A stretch of DNA of 64,000 bases. It comes from Gracilaria gracilis (Eukaryota; Rhodophyta; Florideophyceae; Gracilariales; Gracilariaceae). Below, piece by piece: positions 31,999-41,916 of the stretch (positions are counted from its first letter, which is position 1; each line of letters begins with the position of its first letter). Both the position numbers and the translations under genes were made by a program. Below the pieces are notes generated by a model. That model saw only the letters and a list, made by a program, of their open reading frames with translations, made no database searches and was not told the origin of the DNA. The stretch is taken from contig JARGSG010000237.1 in the NCBI GenBank assembly GCA_030374805.1, positions 124,001 to 188,000 of the forward strand, in the 5' to 3' direction.

Positions 31999-32667
31999 AT
32001 GGCCTTCGTCTCCTCCGCCTTCGCGCTGCCCGCCGCCTCCTCGCTCTCGCGCTCCGCGCTTTGCGGCGCCCATCTGCGCTCCGCCGCGCCCGCCGCCGCC
32101 GCCGCGCGCCCCGCGCTGCGCATGGCCGAAAACTCCGCCTCCGTGCCCTTCCTGCCAAAGCCGGCCAACATCCCCGACGACGCGCCCGGCTACGCCGGCT
32201 TCGACCCCGTCGGCTTCTCCAACGTGTTCAACTTCAAGTTCCTGCAGGAGGCCGAGATCAAGCACTCGCGCGTGTGCATGCTCGCCGTCATCGGCATCCT
32301 GGTCGCCGAGTTCTACACCTTCCCGTGGTACTCGGACGCCCCGCGCCTGGCCGCGGGCATCCACGCCTGGGGCGTCAAGCAGGGCTGCATGAACCAGCTG
32401 CTGCTGTGGACCTCCTTCTGGGAGATTGTCGTCGGCACCCCGGCCCTCGTGCAGATGATCTCGCTGGGGTCGCCGCGCCAGCCGGGCGAGTATGCCTTCG
32501 ACCCGCTCGGGCTCGGCAAGACCGACGCCGCTTTCAAGCGCTTCCAGAACGCGGAGCTGGTCAACGGACGCCTGGCTATGATTGCTGTGGGCGGCCTTTT
32601 GCATCAAGAGTTTCTTACCGGCTTGACCCCTATCCAGCAGCTCTTGTCCGGCAAGTTCTTGCCCTGA
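31999..32667 (+). CDS. Red-lineage light-harvesting protein of photosystem I (LHCR)
   Basis: A complete 222-residue chlorophyll-binding protein. The first 42 residues (MAFVSSAFALPAASSLS onward) form a plastid transit peptide with phenylalanine near the start, typical of rhodophytes, cut probably around LRMAE. Three membrane helices are visible. Helix 1 has the LHC motif FLQEAEIKHSRVCMLAVIG at about 76-94, helix 2 LLLWTSFWEIVVGTPALVQM at about 134-153, and helix 3 FQNAELVNGRLAMIAVGG at about 181-198. The glutamates and arginines of helices 1 and 3 form the paired chlorophyll-binding salt bridges, and FDPLG/FDPVG loops precede them. LHCR proteins form the antenna of PSI in red algae and their plastid descendants. 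Expression is probably driven by the TATA box at 31875. Confidence 0.97.
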   Translation: MAFVSSAFALPAASSLSRSALCGAHLRSAAPAAAAARPALRMAENSASVPFLPKPANIPDDAPGYAGFDPVGFSNVFNFKFLQEAEIKHSRVCMLAVIGILVAEFYTFPWYSDAPRLAAGIHAWGVKQGCMNQLLLWTSFWEIVVGTPALVQMISLGSPRQPGEYAFDPLGLGKTDAAFKRFQNAELVNGRLAMIAVGGLLHQEFLTGLTPIQQLLSGKFLP

Positions 32668-33326
32668 GTTTGCGGTGCTGAGCTTTCTCACTCTCGCTCT
32701 TTTTCTTTTTTGTTCTTGTAATAGTTGCTCCGTGCTTGCGCTACATCTGTGCTGTTGCGCGCCAATGCTGTAAAAAGTCATGTGCGCCGCCTCTAATCAT
32801 TCCCACTCTTCGCCTTGTTACGCTTGCACCCATCTCCCCCTATTCTCTCCACCTAAACACACCTTCTATCCCACACTCTTTCCCTCACGCCCGCTATCCA
32901 CTTGGTTTTCCCTAAACCCGCTGCGCGTATAGAACATCCACCGCCACCTCCTCTCCTCTCCTCTGCCAAACTTCCTTCTCCATCCCCGCGCCCTCACTAT
33001 GGCCAGCACTGCTGCTCTCGCTGCTGTTCGACTCACAGCTTCACGTCCGTGCTGTAGCCTCTTCTGTCCTCTGCTCCGTTTCATAGTGTCTCAGCTGACC
33101 GTGTCCACTTTTGCTGCTGCAGCAGTACGTCAAATTGAACCAAGTTGTTCTCGTCTCTTGCTCGTTCAAAGCTCACTAAAACTACTTTTAGCCATGGCAT
33201 CGTATCTACTTGTACCTCTAACTGCTCGCAGAGTGCAACATCACGTGAAAGCTGCGCTTCACTTACGACCTGTAGCCATCATCTTCTTGTTTCTAGCTTT
33301 ACATCACCATCATTCCAGCCATCACT
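32668..33326. other. CT-rich intergenic stretch with doubtful short frame
   Basis: After LHCR the sequence becomes pyrimidine-rich up to an ATG at 32999 in good context, which opens a 129-codon frame (MASTAALAAVRLTASRPCC onward, to 33388). It could be a first exon, since CT-rich leaders precede several real genes here, but no domain or convincing splice pair confirms it. Confidence 0.3.
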
Positions 33327-34253
33327 GTGAGCTCGTTCTCTTCCGCACCATCAATAACTCGCATCGTTCGCAACTGCAGCGGCTTTGATAGCGACGCCGA
33401 CCATCACCCTACCGTCGTACACTTCGCGATCGCCACGCGGCAGCTGCATCGCACCCATATTTGGGACTATGATAGTGTGACGGCCGCGCTGTTGCGTGTG
33501 TGTGCGAGTTTGTACGTGCCGCTGTCGCATGAGCGCGAGTTGGTGCGCCGACGACGTCGCCGCGCGCGAGGGGCGGCTTGCGTGAGTGAAGTGAAGAGTT
33601 TTTTCATTGGAGCACCGGGCGGCCGAGGAGAAGCGTGTGTCGGGGGGAAAGGGCAAGTCTAGTGGAAACAACAACAAACGCAAGGCATTCCTTGAAACAC
33701 ACACACAATCACACCAGCACGTTCCGTCGCGATCGAATCACTGCTACGACGCAACGACTGACTTCACCTACAACACCAACTACCCTTGGTAGCTTCCCTA
33801 CGCGAAAAAAAAGCGCTGCGCATCACGCCCGTGGTTCAAGCCAAACGAGAGCTTCTGACGCCTGCAGGATTCGACAAACTAGAGAGCATCGATGTCCATG
33901 GCGATGTGCTGTGCCTGAACGTGACAGCGGATCACATACAAGTGCTGTGCGACGACGAAGACTGGCAATACGTGCAACAATACAGCTTCCAATTCACCAG
34001 CCGGCGCAAGACGCGCCTTGGCGCCAACCCCGTGATTCCAGCGAGCTGCGGCGACATTTACTCAGACGGCAAGCAACTAGTCACCAGACTGGCCAACGGT
34101 GAGCTCCGTGTTTTGGACTGCGACAGCGAAGCGCTCCAAGGCCGCACTACGCAGCATGCCGCTGGCGTGGTCCACGTCGCCATCAGCGCGGACCGCAGCA
34201 GATTGCTGTCGGGGTCGCTCGAAGGCTGGCTTCTTTCGGGCCGATCACGGTGA
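33327..34253 (+). pseudogene. Possible broken or multi-exon gene with propeller-like end
   Basis: Two protein-like segments lie here. The first (about 33327-33581) codes TRIVRNCSGFDSDADHHP and LLRVCASLYVPLSHERELV. The second (about 33793-34253) codes IDVHGDVLCLNVTADHIQV, KQLVTRLANGELRVLDCDS and VVHVAISADRSRLLSGSLEG, reminiscent of WD40 blades. Neither starts with ATG. A GTGAGT at 33582 and a TAG at 33790-33792 could be splice sites, but their phases do not match. It may be a real spliced gene that I could not resolve, or a decayed copy of a WD40 gene. Confidence 0.3.
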
Positions 34254-34516
34254 ACCAAGAACGTCTCATTACTAATTGTCACAATCAATAGTATGTTGCG
34301 CATCGCCGTTGGGATGCTCGCGTTACGTTTGTGTGTCGTAATTCCTAGCGACAATCAAACCGCCGCCCAGGTGATCGGAATTCTGTTAGCTACTAACCAT
34401 GTCAATTCGAAACATGCTAGTTGCAACTCTCATAATTGGAATCAGTTGCAAGAGCGGACCTGTTTATAAGCGAGTGAGGCACTCAACTCTTGAGATAGAT
34501 CCAGCAACTTCAAGCA

Positions 34517-35353
34517 ATGCAATCGATTGGAATCAACATGATGAACGAGTTCTCTGATCGCTTTTTGTTGGTGATTTCGAGGATGCCGATCTCGTCAGTA
34601 TCCCTCAGAAGGTATTTGTTTGAGGGAAAGAGGAAACGGGCTCTGGGTTTTGCTGCAAACGTTAACTTCGAGCCATGCGGGCTTGGGTTGATCTGCAATG
34701 CACGGAATGAAGAGGATGAATGTAAACCTCTAAGTCTGGACTCAGTGCATGGCGTGAATATAGCCCCCCGTCCGTGTGATGAACGTGAAACCCAGAACCT
34801 CAACGTCAAGCTTCAAGAACAATGTTCCCTCAAAACAAACAGTTCGAGACGTCAGCGAGGCCGCCGCGGAAGCAAAAGAGGAAGCCAGGGAAGAACATCT
34901 GCGGAACAGGAAAGTCTTGGCCACCAAGTAAAGCACGAGGGTGTATTGCAGCAAAATACGGCTATGACCCATGAGGAAGAGCTCATCCATGAAGAAGAAG
35001 ATCAGAAGGAAGAGGTGAAACTTGGTGCTTCTAATCGAGGCGGCCAAGGTGGCCAGGCAATGGGACACGGCCGAGGTGAACGTGTCCACGCACGCGGCCG
35101 AGGTCGCCTTGCAAGAGGAGGCAGGCAAGTTGGTCTTGCAAACGGAAGCGGCCGAGGTGGCTTCGTAAACGGAGGCAGCCGAGGTGTTCTTGCAAACGAG
35201 AGCGGTCGAGGTGGCCGCTTTAATAGAGGCGGCCGAGGTGGCCGCTCTAATAGAGGCGGCCGAGAAAGTCACGGAAACAGAGGCGGCCGAGGTGGCCACG
35301 CAAACAGAGGCGGTCGAGGTGGGCGTGGAAGGATCGGCCGCCGAGGTGGGTAG
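34517..35353 (+). CDS. RGG-repeat (glycine-arginine rich) protein
   Basis: A 278-residue frame from ATG 34517. The N-terminal 100 residues have no recognised fold. A basic patch follows (SSRRQRGRRGSKRG), then an acidic helix (EEELIHEEEDQKEEV). About 110 residues of RGG/GRGG repeats close the protein (GRGGRFNRGGRGGRSNRGG). Such tails bind RNA and are methylated on arginine in nucleolar and mRNP proteins such as fibrillarin or Scd6. The repeat DNA (about 35040-35345) is a degenerate array with ggcggccgaggtgg as recurring core and stays open in the other frames, so part of the length may be due to repeat expansion. The family is not identified; an RNA-related role is inference from the repeats. 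Confidence 0.55.
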   Translation: MQSIGINMMNEFSDRFLLVISRMPISSVSLRRYLFEGKRKRALGFAANVNFEPCGLGLICNARNEEDECKPLSLDSVHGVNIAPRPCDERETQNLNVKLQEQCSLKTNSSRRQRGRRGSKRGSQGRTSAEQESLGHQVKHEGVLQQNTAMTHEEELIHEEEDQKEEVKLGASNRGGQGGQAMGHGRGERVHARGRGRLARGGRQVGLANGSGRGGFVNGGSRGVLANESGRGGRFNRGGRGGRSNRGGRESHGNRGGRGGHANRGGRGGRGRIGRRGG

Positions 35354-35703
35354 GAGGGCTGGAATGCAGATAAGCCGCAGTCCCGCAAATTGGCATTGAT
35401 GAGAGGACTGCGCATCTCATTATGTGAATGTAGCGCCACCGCCGCTGCCTTTGCTGCTGCTCCCATGTATCTATCATGCAACGGTAACCATGGAGAGCGC
35501 GCAAGGCGCGCGAGCGCTCTTTGCAAGTGTTCGACTGCACACGAATCTACTGTAACAGTTCATTGTTTTCTCAGTCCGCCCAGACCCAAATCAATCGCCC
35601 TTCTCTCCCTTGAAGGTCAAGTACTAAGCTTAGTAAAATCCGTTTTGTCTGTTCATCATGAACAATTGATGTCGCTTGGGCGGGCTGCGTGGGGTGCATA
35701 CTG

Positions 35704-35935
35704 AGTTGTGTCGGAGACAAGTTGGCGAACATCATCAATGCGTGCCGCAAGCGCGGCTTCTTCACGCCCATCTCGCTGCATTACTTGCGCAAGCGCGGAA
35801 AGATGCCGAGAGTGCACTGACATTTGCACAAGTTCTCCGTGCGCGGGCTCGTCCACAAGCCGCTCACCCTCAACGTGAACCAGCTGGGGCTGCGTGCGGC
35901 TGTCGCATTTAGGAACTACAGCGTTGTTTTGTGAC
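35704..35935 (+). pseudogene. Short coding-like remnant with one stop
   Basis: One frame reads SCVGDKLANIINACRKRGFF, SLHYLRKRGKMPRVH, a TGA, then HLHKFSVRGLVHKPLTLNVNQLGL. The composition is protein-like on both sides of the stop. I do not recognise it; it may be a decayed gene or transposon fragment. Confidence 0.25.
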
Positions 35936-36329
35936 AAAGATCGAGGGCTGGCGCGCTCGCCCGTCATCAGAACTCGTCAGACAAACAAACACGCCAGCAA
36001 CAGCGAGGAAGAAGAACTTGAAGTAGATCGCTCTGGTAATAAACCCTTTTTAACCCCTCCTTCGCTTGGATGGATCAGAAGCTCTCATGCGGTATCTGTG
36101 CCAAGTTGGCCCTTTTCAGCCCACACCGGTTATGAACCAAACGTGAATGATTGATGGGTTGATTGGAACACACTTCAGAAAAGAGCCGATGGTCTGTAGC
36201 AGTTGTGTACTGTTGGACTGTGAAGAGGATCTTTCCAACTCCATTGGTCAGATGTGACTCGTACCCTTGAGTGCTAGCACTTAAAACATTTTTCATGTTG
36301 CGGTGAACGCACTATTGAACGAGCAGTGG
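35936..36329. other. No gene seen
   Basis: About 390 bp without a supportable reading frame or repeat. Confidence 0.35.
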
Positions 36330-36870
36330 ACCACGCTAAAGAAGAAGAAGAAGTTGAACGAGAAAAGAAGTCTTGATATATTTCATGATCTCAGAAGAGA
36401 TGGATGCTAAGGGTACTGGTTCTTCTATCTATTCTACTGCCTACCGACCAAGGGGATGCAGCCGATGACGTGAGACAGTACCAACGAGAGAACAGCGCTC
36501 TCTACAGAACTTTCTTCTTCTTCTTCTTCTTCTTCTTCATTATGAGCGCGTACGTTGATTTCTCGTAACACGTGGGGTTTGCTAAATACCCCCCAAGACT
36601 TGTAATGCTTCCTAACGAAAACCTAGCCACTGGCTGCGAATCTGCAACCGTGTCACGCTCACTTAGCGACTACACTGCTTTCCAGAGGAACCATTAGACC
36701 CTCTACAGAACACTGTCAAGTCTATAACGAGCGGGACTGATTCATTTGTTTGATGCCAACTTCTTCTTCTTGTTGCGTGTTGACGTCAGGTTGTGCTAGA
36801 CGGCTTCTGTAAATTCATGTTCGGGAATGAGTTCCTCTCGCAAGTAACGTGGGGGTTCCTTTCTATGTGT
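36330..36870. mobile_element. Retroelement 3' tails with GAA/TTC microsatellites
   Basis: A GAA run at about 36336-36352 (plus) and a TTC run at 36512-36539 flank non-coding sequence. On the minus strand from 36600 to 36512 the order is gggg, a 10-base loop, aaccccacg, ttacgagaaa, cgcgctcataat, then GAA repeats. This parallels the tail at 23.88 kb. A third related block (tgggggttcctttc) lies at about 36850. These look like several 5'-truncated LINE insertions. Confidence 0.45.
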
Positions 36871-36951
36871 GTGGGTGGAGAGTTACCATCGACACATGCT
36901 GCTCAAGCATCACTCGGCACGGAGCCAAGAAGACGCTTGTAATATCTTATC

Positions 36952-37443
36952 TCAGTTTTCGGTACTAGGGTTCGGTTCCACGTCTAGTCTAAATCTATTG
37001 CTTGCAAGATCAGGGTGTCTGACTCGAAACATGCGTATCCATTTATCGGACGGAACGCCGTTAGCGAATCCTTTTCGACCGTCGTTGACAATACCAGCCA
37101 CGGCAGATCTCACGGTATCATTCGTAATGCGAAAGTTTCTTGCCGCAACTTGTTGGAGTTTCTTAATGATCACGAGCTCTTCCTCATCACTCAAGATGGG
37201 CTTCCGTCCTCGAGCAAACTTGTGTTGATTATCGTCGTAGGTCCTTCCCTCACGCTTTGCCTTGTCTATGCTCTGTCGGAGTCTTCCGACCGTTCCTCGA
37301 GAGAGAGTTGTGAGCGTCGCGGTGGCTCGAATGGATTCGCCACTTTGCAGTAGTTGGACGGCAAGATTGCGCTTCTGCTTGACTTGTTGCAGTTGGCTAT
37401 TTTGCTTTCTAATGCGAGCAGCTTCCTTTGAGTTCGTTGCCAT
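36952..37443 (-). pseudogene. Pogo/jerky-like transposase fragment: Psq HTH plus CENP-B-type DNA-binding domain only
   Basis: From ATG 37443, 163 residues remain. The first half carries a Psq-type helix-turn-helix (LAVQLLQSGESIRATATLTTLSRGTVGRL). The second has GRKPILSDEEELVI and FANGVPSDKWIRMFRVRHPDL, the CENP-B/Tc5-type DNA-binding signature of pogo-like transposases. The DDE nuclease that should follow is missing: after the stop the minus strand runs into retroelement-like tail sequence. The frame itself is clean over its whole length. It is most simply a truncated transposase; a domesticated DNA-binding protein is possible but unsupported. Confidence 0.65.
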
Positions 37444-38208
37444 GATTGGAGATTGTGGATGGCGCTTCCGGGCCGAAAGGGCGGCGGCAGAAAGCTGTAG
37501 GGTGAACAAGTACACCTCAACATTACATCATGTGGATGTGATGGTTTCAAACGCGAAGAATCGGTTTATGGCGCGCTTTTTGCGCCCTGGTGAGCGTATG
37601 TATTCAAGAGCGTTGACGAATGACGTCTTGCTCAAAAAGTTGCTCATCCACTTTTGCATGCGAGGAATGTGCACCAATCATGTCCAAGATCAGCGGATGC
37701 TCAAAAGTTCTTTTTGAAATCCGCAATTCACGGTATCTTAGATAGCGTTCCTAACCCTTATCTGCTCTAGTAGAGATACTGTACAGTACGATGAACACGG
37801 GCCCAGGGCCGTTCTATTATTACCTTCGTATCATTGTTCTTGGTTGTTCTGATTGAAACGTTAACCCTGTTACCAACGGTACGACGGTACCTTCGGTAGA
37901 TTACTCTTACCCAGGTTTTGAAGAGCTGGATTAATAAAAGAGCAAACATTCTGGGACCGAGTGTAAGGCCTGCACTGCAGGCCCTGCAGCCGTATCTAAG
38001 CTGTACTAATCGCTCGAAGAGTCCGGCGTTATCTTACGAGCCTCCACGTAGATAGGAGATGACCGTCATTGCCGCGGATGACAGTTTCAGCCTAAATTCA
38101 TCATGCAGCATCTAAACAATATAAGAACTACATCTCATCGAAACGAGTGCTGTTGTAGAGCTAAGAGGGCTACCTGGTACGCAGGTATCCACCTCCTCCG
38201 CTCACACA
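37444..38208. other. Intergenic, no gene seen
   Basis: The stretch includes a near-perfect palindrome around 37968-37984 (ggcctgcactgcaggcc), but no supported gene. It contains the upstream region of the secreted protein at 38209. Confidence 0.35.
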
Positions 38209-40395
38209 ATGCCTTGCAAGAAGCTCCTCCCCCTTCTGCTTTTGCTCGTTGGATGTGTTTCATCCATGCCCTGTTTTCCGCGCTGTCGTTTTGGTGTTTG
38301 TTCGGGAAGCCCGGCTCTCTACATTCGAGCGCAGGGTGAAACTCCTGCGCTGACAGCTCCCATCTGTGCCAAATCGGCGTCCATTCGCATCGGAATTATT
38401 GGCTCCACCGGTGAACCGCTTGTGTTTCTCCCCGGCAAACCTGACGCTGCTCCCGTACCCATTTCCAGCTACTCTCCTACTGGACTGCGCCAGAGTTTCC
38501 CACCCTCTTTTCTCAAGTCACAGTCTTTGTCCAACAACAAATCCGCAATCACTCACGAGACACCGCAACAGAATCAGCGCGATGTGCTCGATGCGCTGTG
38601 TGTGGTTGTGCCTATCAAAAGCGCACAACAGCTCTCTGATGATGGTAACGTGATCGCCAACATTCAATCTACCTCCTCACTCACCGACTGCGTTGCCCTC
38701 ACACTGCAAACATCGTCCCAAAGCCCATCAACTTCGCCAGTGTTTACGGTATCACCGTCACCAACGCCGACGTCGGCAACAACTCCGTCATCATCCCCAT
38801 CTCCATCATCAGAGGAGACTCCATCGCCGTCGTCGACATCTGCCGTAACGACGTCACCTTCGTCCACACCTGTCCCAACTATATCACCTTTGTTGACACC
38901 TTCGGAGTCTGCGAAACCCACAGCAAGCGCTACGCCCTCTCCTTTGCCGTCCGCGGTGATTCCCGCTGTTTCATTGGATTCTCCTTCACCCTCTACATTC
39001 AACGCGCCATCACCACTCGTATTCAGCGTTTCCGGCGCAACATTTGACTTGGATGTCAATAGCGTTACCCTCCTCGTCAACAACAACACCTTGGCAGCCT
39101 CAGCACTGAATCTCACCAGCAAGCTTCTCATTGCAAACGCCAACCTAATACCCGGCTCAAACAATATTTCGCTCCAGATATCCTTGGCAGGCAACGCATC
39201 TGTGTTGAAGATCACCCCAACCATCTGGATCGGGACAGAAACGCTCACCGTCAATCTCGTTGATGGAAATGGAAACCAATTTCTGAAGAACACGACTGTT
39301 ACTGCCGTGCTTTCCGATGACCTCTCTGTCCAAGCAGAGAGTGTAACTACTACTGGCTCAGTTGTATTCGAGAACGTTCCTTCCCGTACCATTGTGATCG
39401 AAGCGAGAAGCGTTGATAATGACGTTGGTACTACCGGAGCTATCGGATCGCAAAACATAGTGTCGATAAGCATGGCCAGTTTTGGAAACCTGAGTTCTGT
39501 TGAGAACAACGATTTCTCGAAAGGAACCGAGGGGTGGGAAATCCAAAACCCATCTTCAGTGTCTTTAGTGGATCATGTCGAGAACGTTGGTCCCCAGGGA
39601 AATTCATCGTTATCCGTATCGGAGCGCCAAACGTCGGGAAATAAGGATCTACAGCTGACAACGGTGGGCGAAGGACCGCAAACTGTGAGTCGCACGTTCA
39701 GACCCAAATTTGGTACTACTGGTATCCGAGTTCGATATCGATTTATCACAGAAGAAGTGCCAGGCGGGTTTTTCGGGTCACAGTTCAATGATTACTTCAG
39801 CGTCTCCATCCGCAGCAAGGAAGCCGGTGGAAATATTTTCGAGTCCGCCACTATGAACGGGCTTGGATTGGCTGCGTTTGACGTGTCGACGGGAAGCACG
39901 GCATGGAGACAGACGATTTTACCGCTGAAGAGCGACTTCGACGTTGTAGAAGTGATGGTCACGGTGGCTAATGTGGAAGACGGCGCTCTCGACTCAACTG
40001 TTGTTGTCGACTTCGTAGAAGAGCTGAACTGCAATTTGGGCGAGCGGGTGGAAGCGGTGGCAGCAATTGGTCTAATTGATGCACTCACCGCTCGAAGTGC
40101 AGCCAATGAAGCATTTGCTGCGGCGCGAGCAACTGGATTTCCGGGAGCACATAATGGGAAACAAGATGCGTTTCGTCACTGCTTCTGGAACTGTCGTATG
40201 GCACAGGAGATTGGTACTGACCAGGCAAAAGAGGTTGGTGATCTTCACGAATTGTGCGGAAATAATGAAGCTGCAGAAACGGCTATGGACCTTAAGAACA
40301 ATGCTGTCGGACGCGGTTATGGTACTCCAGGCTCCAACTGTACAACTCTCTGCACGAATGGTGCAGAGAACGGGGATCTTCAGACCGCCCCTTAG
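38209..40395 (+). CDS. Secreted modular protein with DUF6973-like C-terminal domain
   Basis: A 728-residue intronless protein with a clear signal peptide (MPCKKLLPLLLLLVGCVSS). A cysteine-containing N-terminal region of about 140 residues is followed by a Ser/Pro/Thr linker (about 172-265, SPSPTPTSATTPSS) that is probably O-glycosylated. Two beta-rich segments follow (VNSVTLLVNNNTLAAS; NNDFSKGTEGWEI with carbohydrate-binding-module-like spacing). The C-terminus, about 625-720, reads GAHNGKQDAFRHCFWNCRMA, then HELCGNNE and AMDLKNNAVGRGYG. This matches the pattern of DUF6973 (DAFRHA, HE, MDLxNNxxGR), known mainly from bacterial secreted and toxin-like proteins. It is likely a cell-wall or extracellular-matrix protein. 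The enzymatic role of the end domain is not established. Confidence 0.75.
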   Translation: MPCKKLLPLLLLLVGCVSSMPCFPRCRFGVCSGSPALYIRAQGETPALTAPICAKSASIRIGIIGSTGEPLVFLPGKPDAAPVPISSYSPTGLRQSFPPSFLKSQSLSNNKSAITHETPQQNQRDVLDALCVVVPIKSAQQLSDDGNVIANIQSTSSLTDCVALTLQTSSQSPSTSPVFTVSPSPTPTSATTPSSSPSPSSEETPSPSSTSAVTTSPSSTPVPTISPLLTPSESAKPTASATPSPLPSAVIPAVSLDSPSPSTFNAPSPLVFSVSGATFDLDVNSVTLLVNNNTLAASALNLTSKLLIANANLIPGSNNISLQISLAGNASVLKITPTIWIGTETLTVNLVDGNGNQFLKNTTVTAVLSDDLSVQAESVTTTGSVVFENVPSRTIVIEARSVDNDVGTTGAIGSQNIVSISMASFGNLSSVENNDFSKGTEGWEIQNPSSVSLVDHVENVGPQGNSSLSVSERQTSGNKDLQLTTVGEGPQTVSRTFRPKFGTTGIRVRYRFITEEVPGGFFGSQFNDYFSVSIRSKEAGGNIFESATMNGLGLAAFDVSTGSTAWRQTILPLKSDFDVVEVMVTVANVEDGALDSTVVVDFVEELNCNLGERVEAVAAIGLIDALTARSAANEAFAAARATGFPGAHNGKQDAFRHCFWNCRMAQEIGTDQAKEVGDLHELCGNNEAAETAMDLKNNAVGRGYGTPGSNCTTLCTNGAENGDLQTAP

Positions 40396-40578
40396 GCCGT
40401 TCAGTCCATAGATGACTCACAAAACTACTCACAAATGATACAGTAAAGGCCACTATTTGCCGACGATCCTCCGGTGCACTCCTCACACTGGTTCCGTCAA
40501 GCATCCGTGCTGCGGAATCCTGACCAGCACGCGCCGTTGAGAGCAACAACACCGTTTACGCAGGAACTGCAGTTTTGA

Positions 40579-41916
40579 TCATCCATTTTGCATTTGGTGC
40601 GAAGCAATTAGAGCAACATCGCTTTCAATCTCTTTTTGCGGGAAAAGCACGTCGTATCCCAGCTCCCGCACGCTGCTACCGATCTCGTCCCATCGAATTG
40701 CTATTTCGCTGTCCGACAAATGCGAAACTTGACGAGCCTGTGAGTCCTGCAGCACGTCGAATTCTAGCAACTTGTACTTGTGAACGCGTCCTCCGCGCAG
40801 GCTACTCGTGTCCGTTACCAGAAGTACCACTTTCGATGGCCGCCCAGAGCAACGAATGAACAGCACGAACAACCAAACATTTGAAACGTTGAGCGTCACC
40901 ACACATGTTCTGATATGTCTTACCTTAAACTTATGTGCCGAAGTTTTCACGAACGCTTTCGCCGAGGGATCCACAAATGCCAACCCGGTATTCCAGTGCT
41001 TTCCCCAGCCCCAAATCGACCGCCATTTTTCCCGAGTATTGTCCACAGTAATGTTCATCACGATAGAATCAAGGTTGTGTTCGCTAATGCAAGGCTCTTT
41101 TAGAAACGGAACGGTGAATTGGCGTCTAGGATCTCCCTTCGTGTGTGAACCGGACGCTTTGTGAATCTCGCTCATATCAAGCGTGTTCAACGCCCATCCC
41201 ATAATTTCCTCCTTATCTTCAGGCCTTCCGCGCAAGTGGGCGATGCGGCCCCGTAGAATGCCACTGGCGGCGACCATCAAATCGGACGGACCTCCGCCAT
41301 TTCTCCACCTCTTTAGGAGCGTACAGTTGCCCACCGCCCTCGGTGTCGTGTAAATTCCTGCCAGCAGCATCTCAACTTCTAGCCATGCCCCGCGCTCCTT
41401 TTCCGTGTACGACGACACCAGCACCTCAAACACAGCGTAAGGCAGCAAGCCTTCTCGAACCCAGTTACGCTCAGCGCGTGGTCGACGCTGTCCAAGGATC
41501 TGGTCAAGCCAGAATGTGATGCTCGAGATCCCATCCCTCACGACGATCTCCGCCATCGCGCTTGCAATGGACTGCGCTTTAGAATCAAGCATACGTTTGC
41601 GGCGCAAACCCTCCCCACCACCGCGTACATCGTGCTTGTACGAAATTGCAAACACTCGCAAGCTGCCTTCTGCAAGGCCCGTGCATACTTGCTCGAATTT
41701 GCGCGAAAGGCAGAAGGGTGTCGTTTTGAAGTGCTCAGCATCGGCGTTGTGAATTTGACGCAAGATGAGGGCTTCCACCTGAAACTTTTGCTTCCCGACG
41801 CAATCGACTATATCCGCGAGGCCATGGATGACAGACTCGGCATACGGTTGATTGAAACTGTGCAGACAAGTGAAGAGAGGAATGTCGAATATCTCCTTCG
41901 GAATCTTTGCGGCCAT
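40579..41916 (-). CDS. Conserved-looking protein of unknown family
   Basis: A 445-residue frame from ATG 41916, convergent with the secreted protein (183 bp between ends). The sequence is well mixed and protein-like, with segments such as GLADIVDCVGKQKFQVEAL, EVLVSSYTEKERGAWLEVE and SIWGWGKHWNTGLAFVDPS. One hydrophobic stretch (CVVTLNVSNVWLFVLFI, about residues 339-355) could be a membrane helix or a small retained intron. A GTAAG donor-like site precedes it on the minus strand, but no in-phase acceptor was found. I do not recognise the family and propose no function. Confidence 0.55.
   Translation of the reverse strand: MAAKIPKEIFDIPLFTCLHSFNQPYAESVIHGLADIVDCVGKQKFQVEALILRQIHNADAEHFKTTPFCLSRKFEQVCTGLAEGSLRVFAISYKHDVRGGGEGLRRKRMLDSKAQSIASAMAEIVVRDGISSITFWLDQILGQRRPRAERNWVREGLLPYAVFEVLVSSYTEKERGAWLEVEMLLAGIYTTPRAVGNCTLLKRWRNGGGPSDLMVAASGILRGRIAHLRGRPEDKEEIMGWALNTLDMSEIHKASGSHTKGDPRRQFTVPFLKEPCISEHNLDSIVMNITVDNTREKWRSIWGWGKHWNTGLAFVDPSAKAFVKTSAHKFKVRHIRTCVVTLNVSNVWLFVLFIRCSGRPSKVVLLVTDTSSLRGGRVHKYKLLEFDVLQDSQARQVSHLSDSEIAIRWDEIGSSVRELGYDVLFPQKEIESDVALIASHQMQNG

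Noticed and set aside
40850-40940. Possible intron in the unknown gene at 40.6-41.9 kb
   Set aside because: A GTAAG site exists on the minus strand but no AG in the right phase; the frame is open through it.
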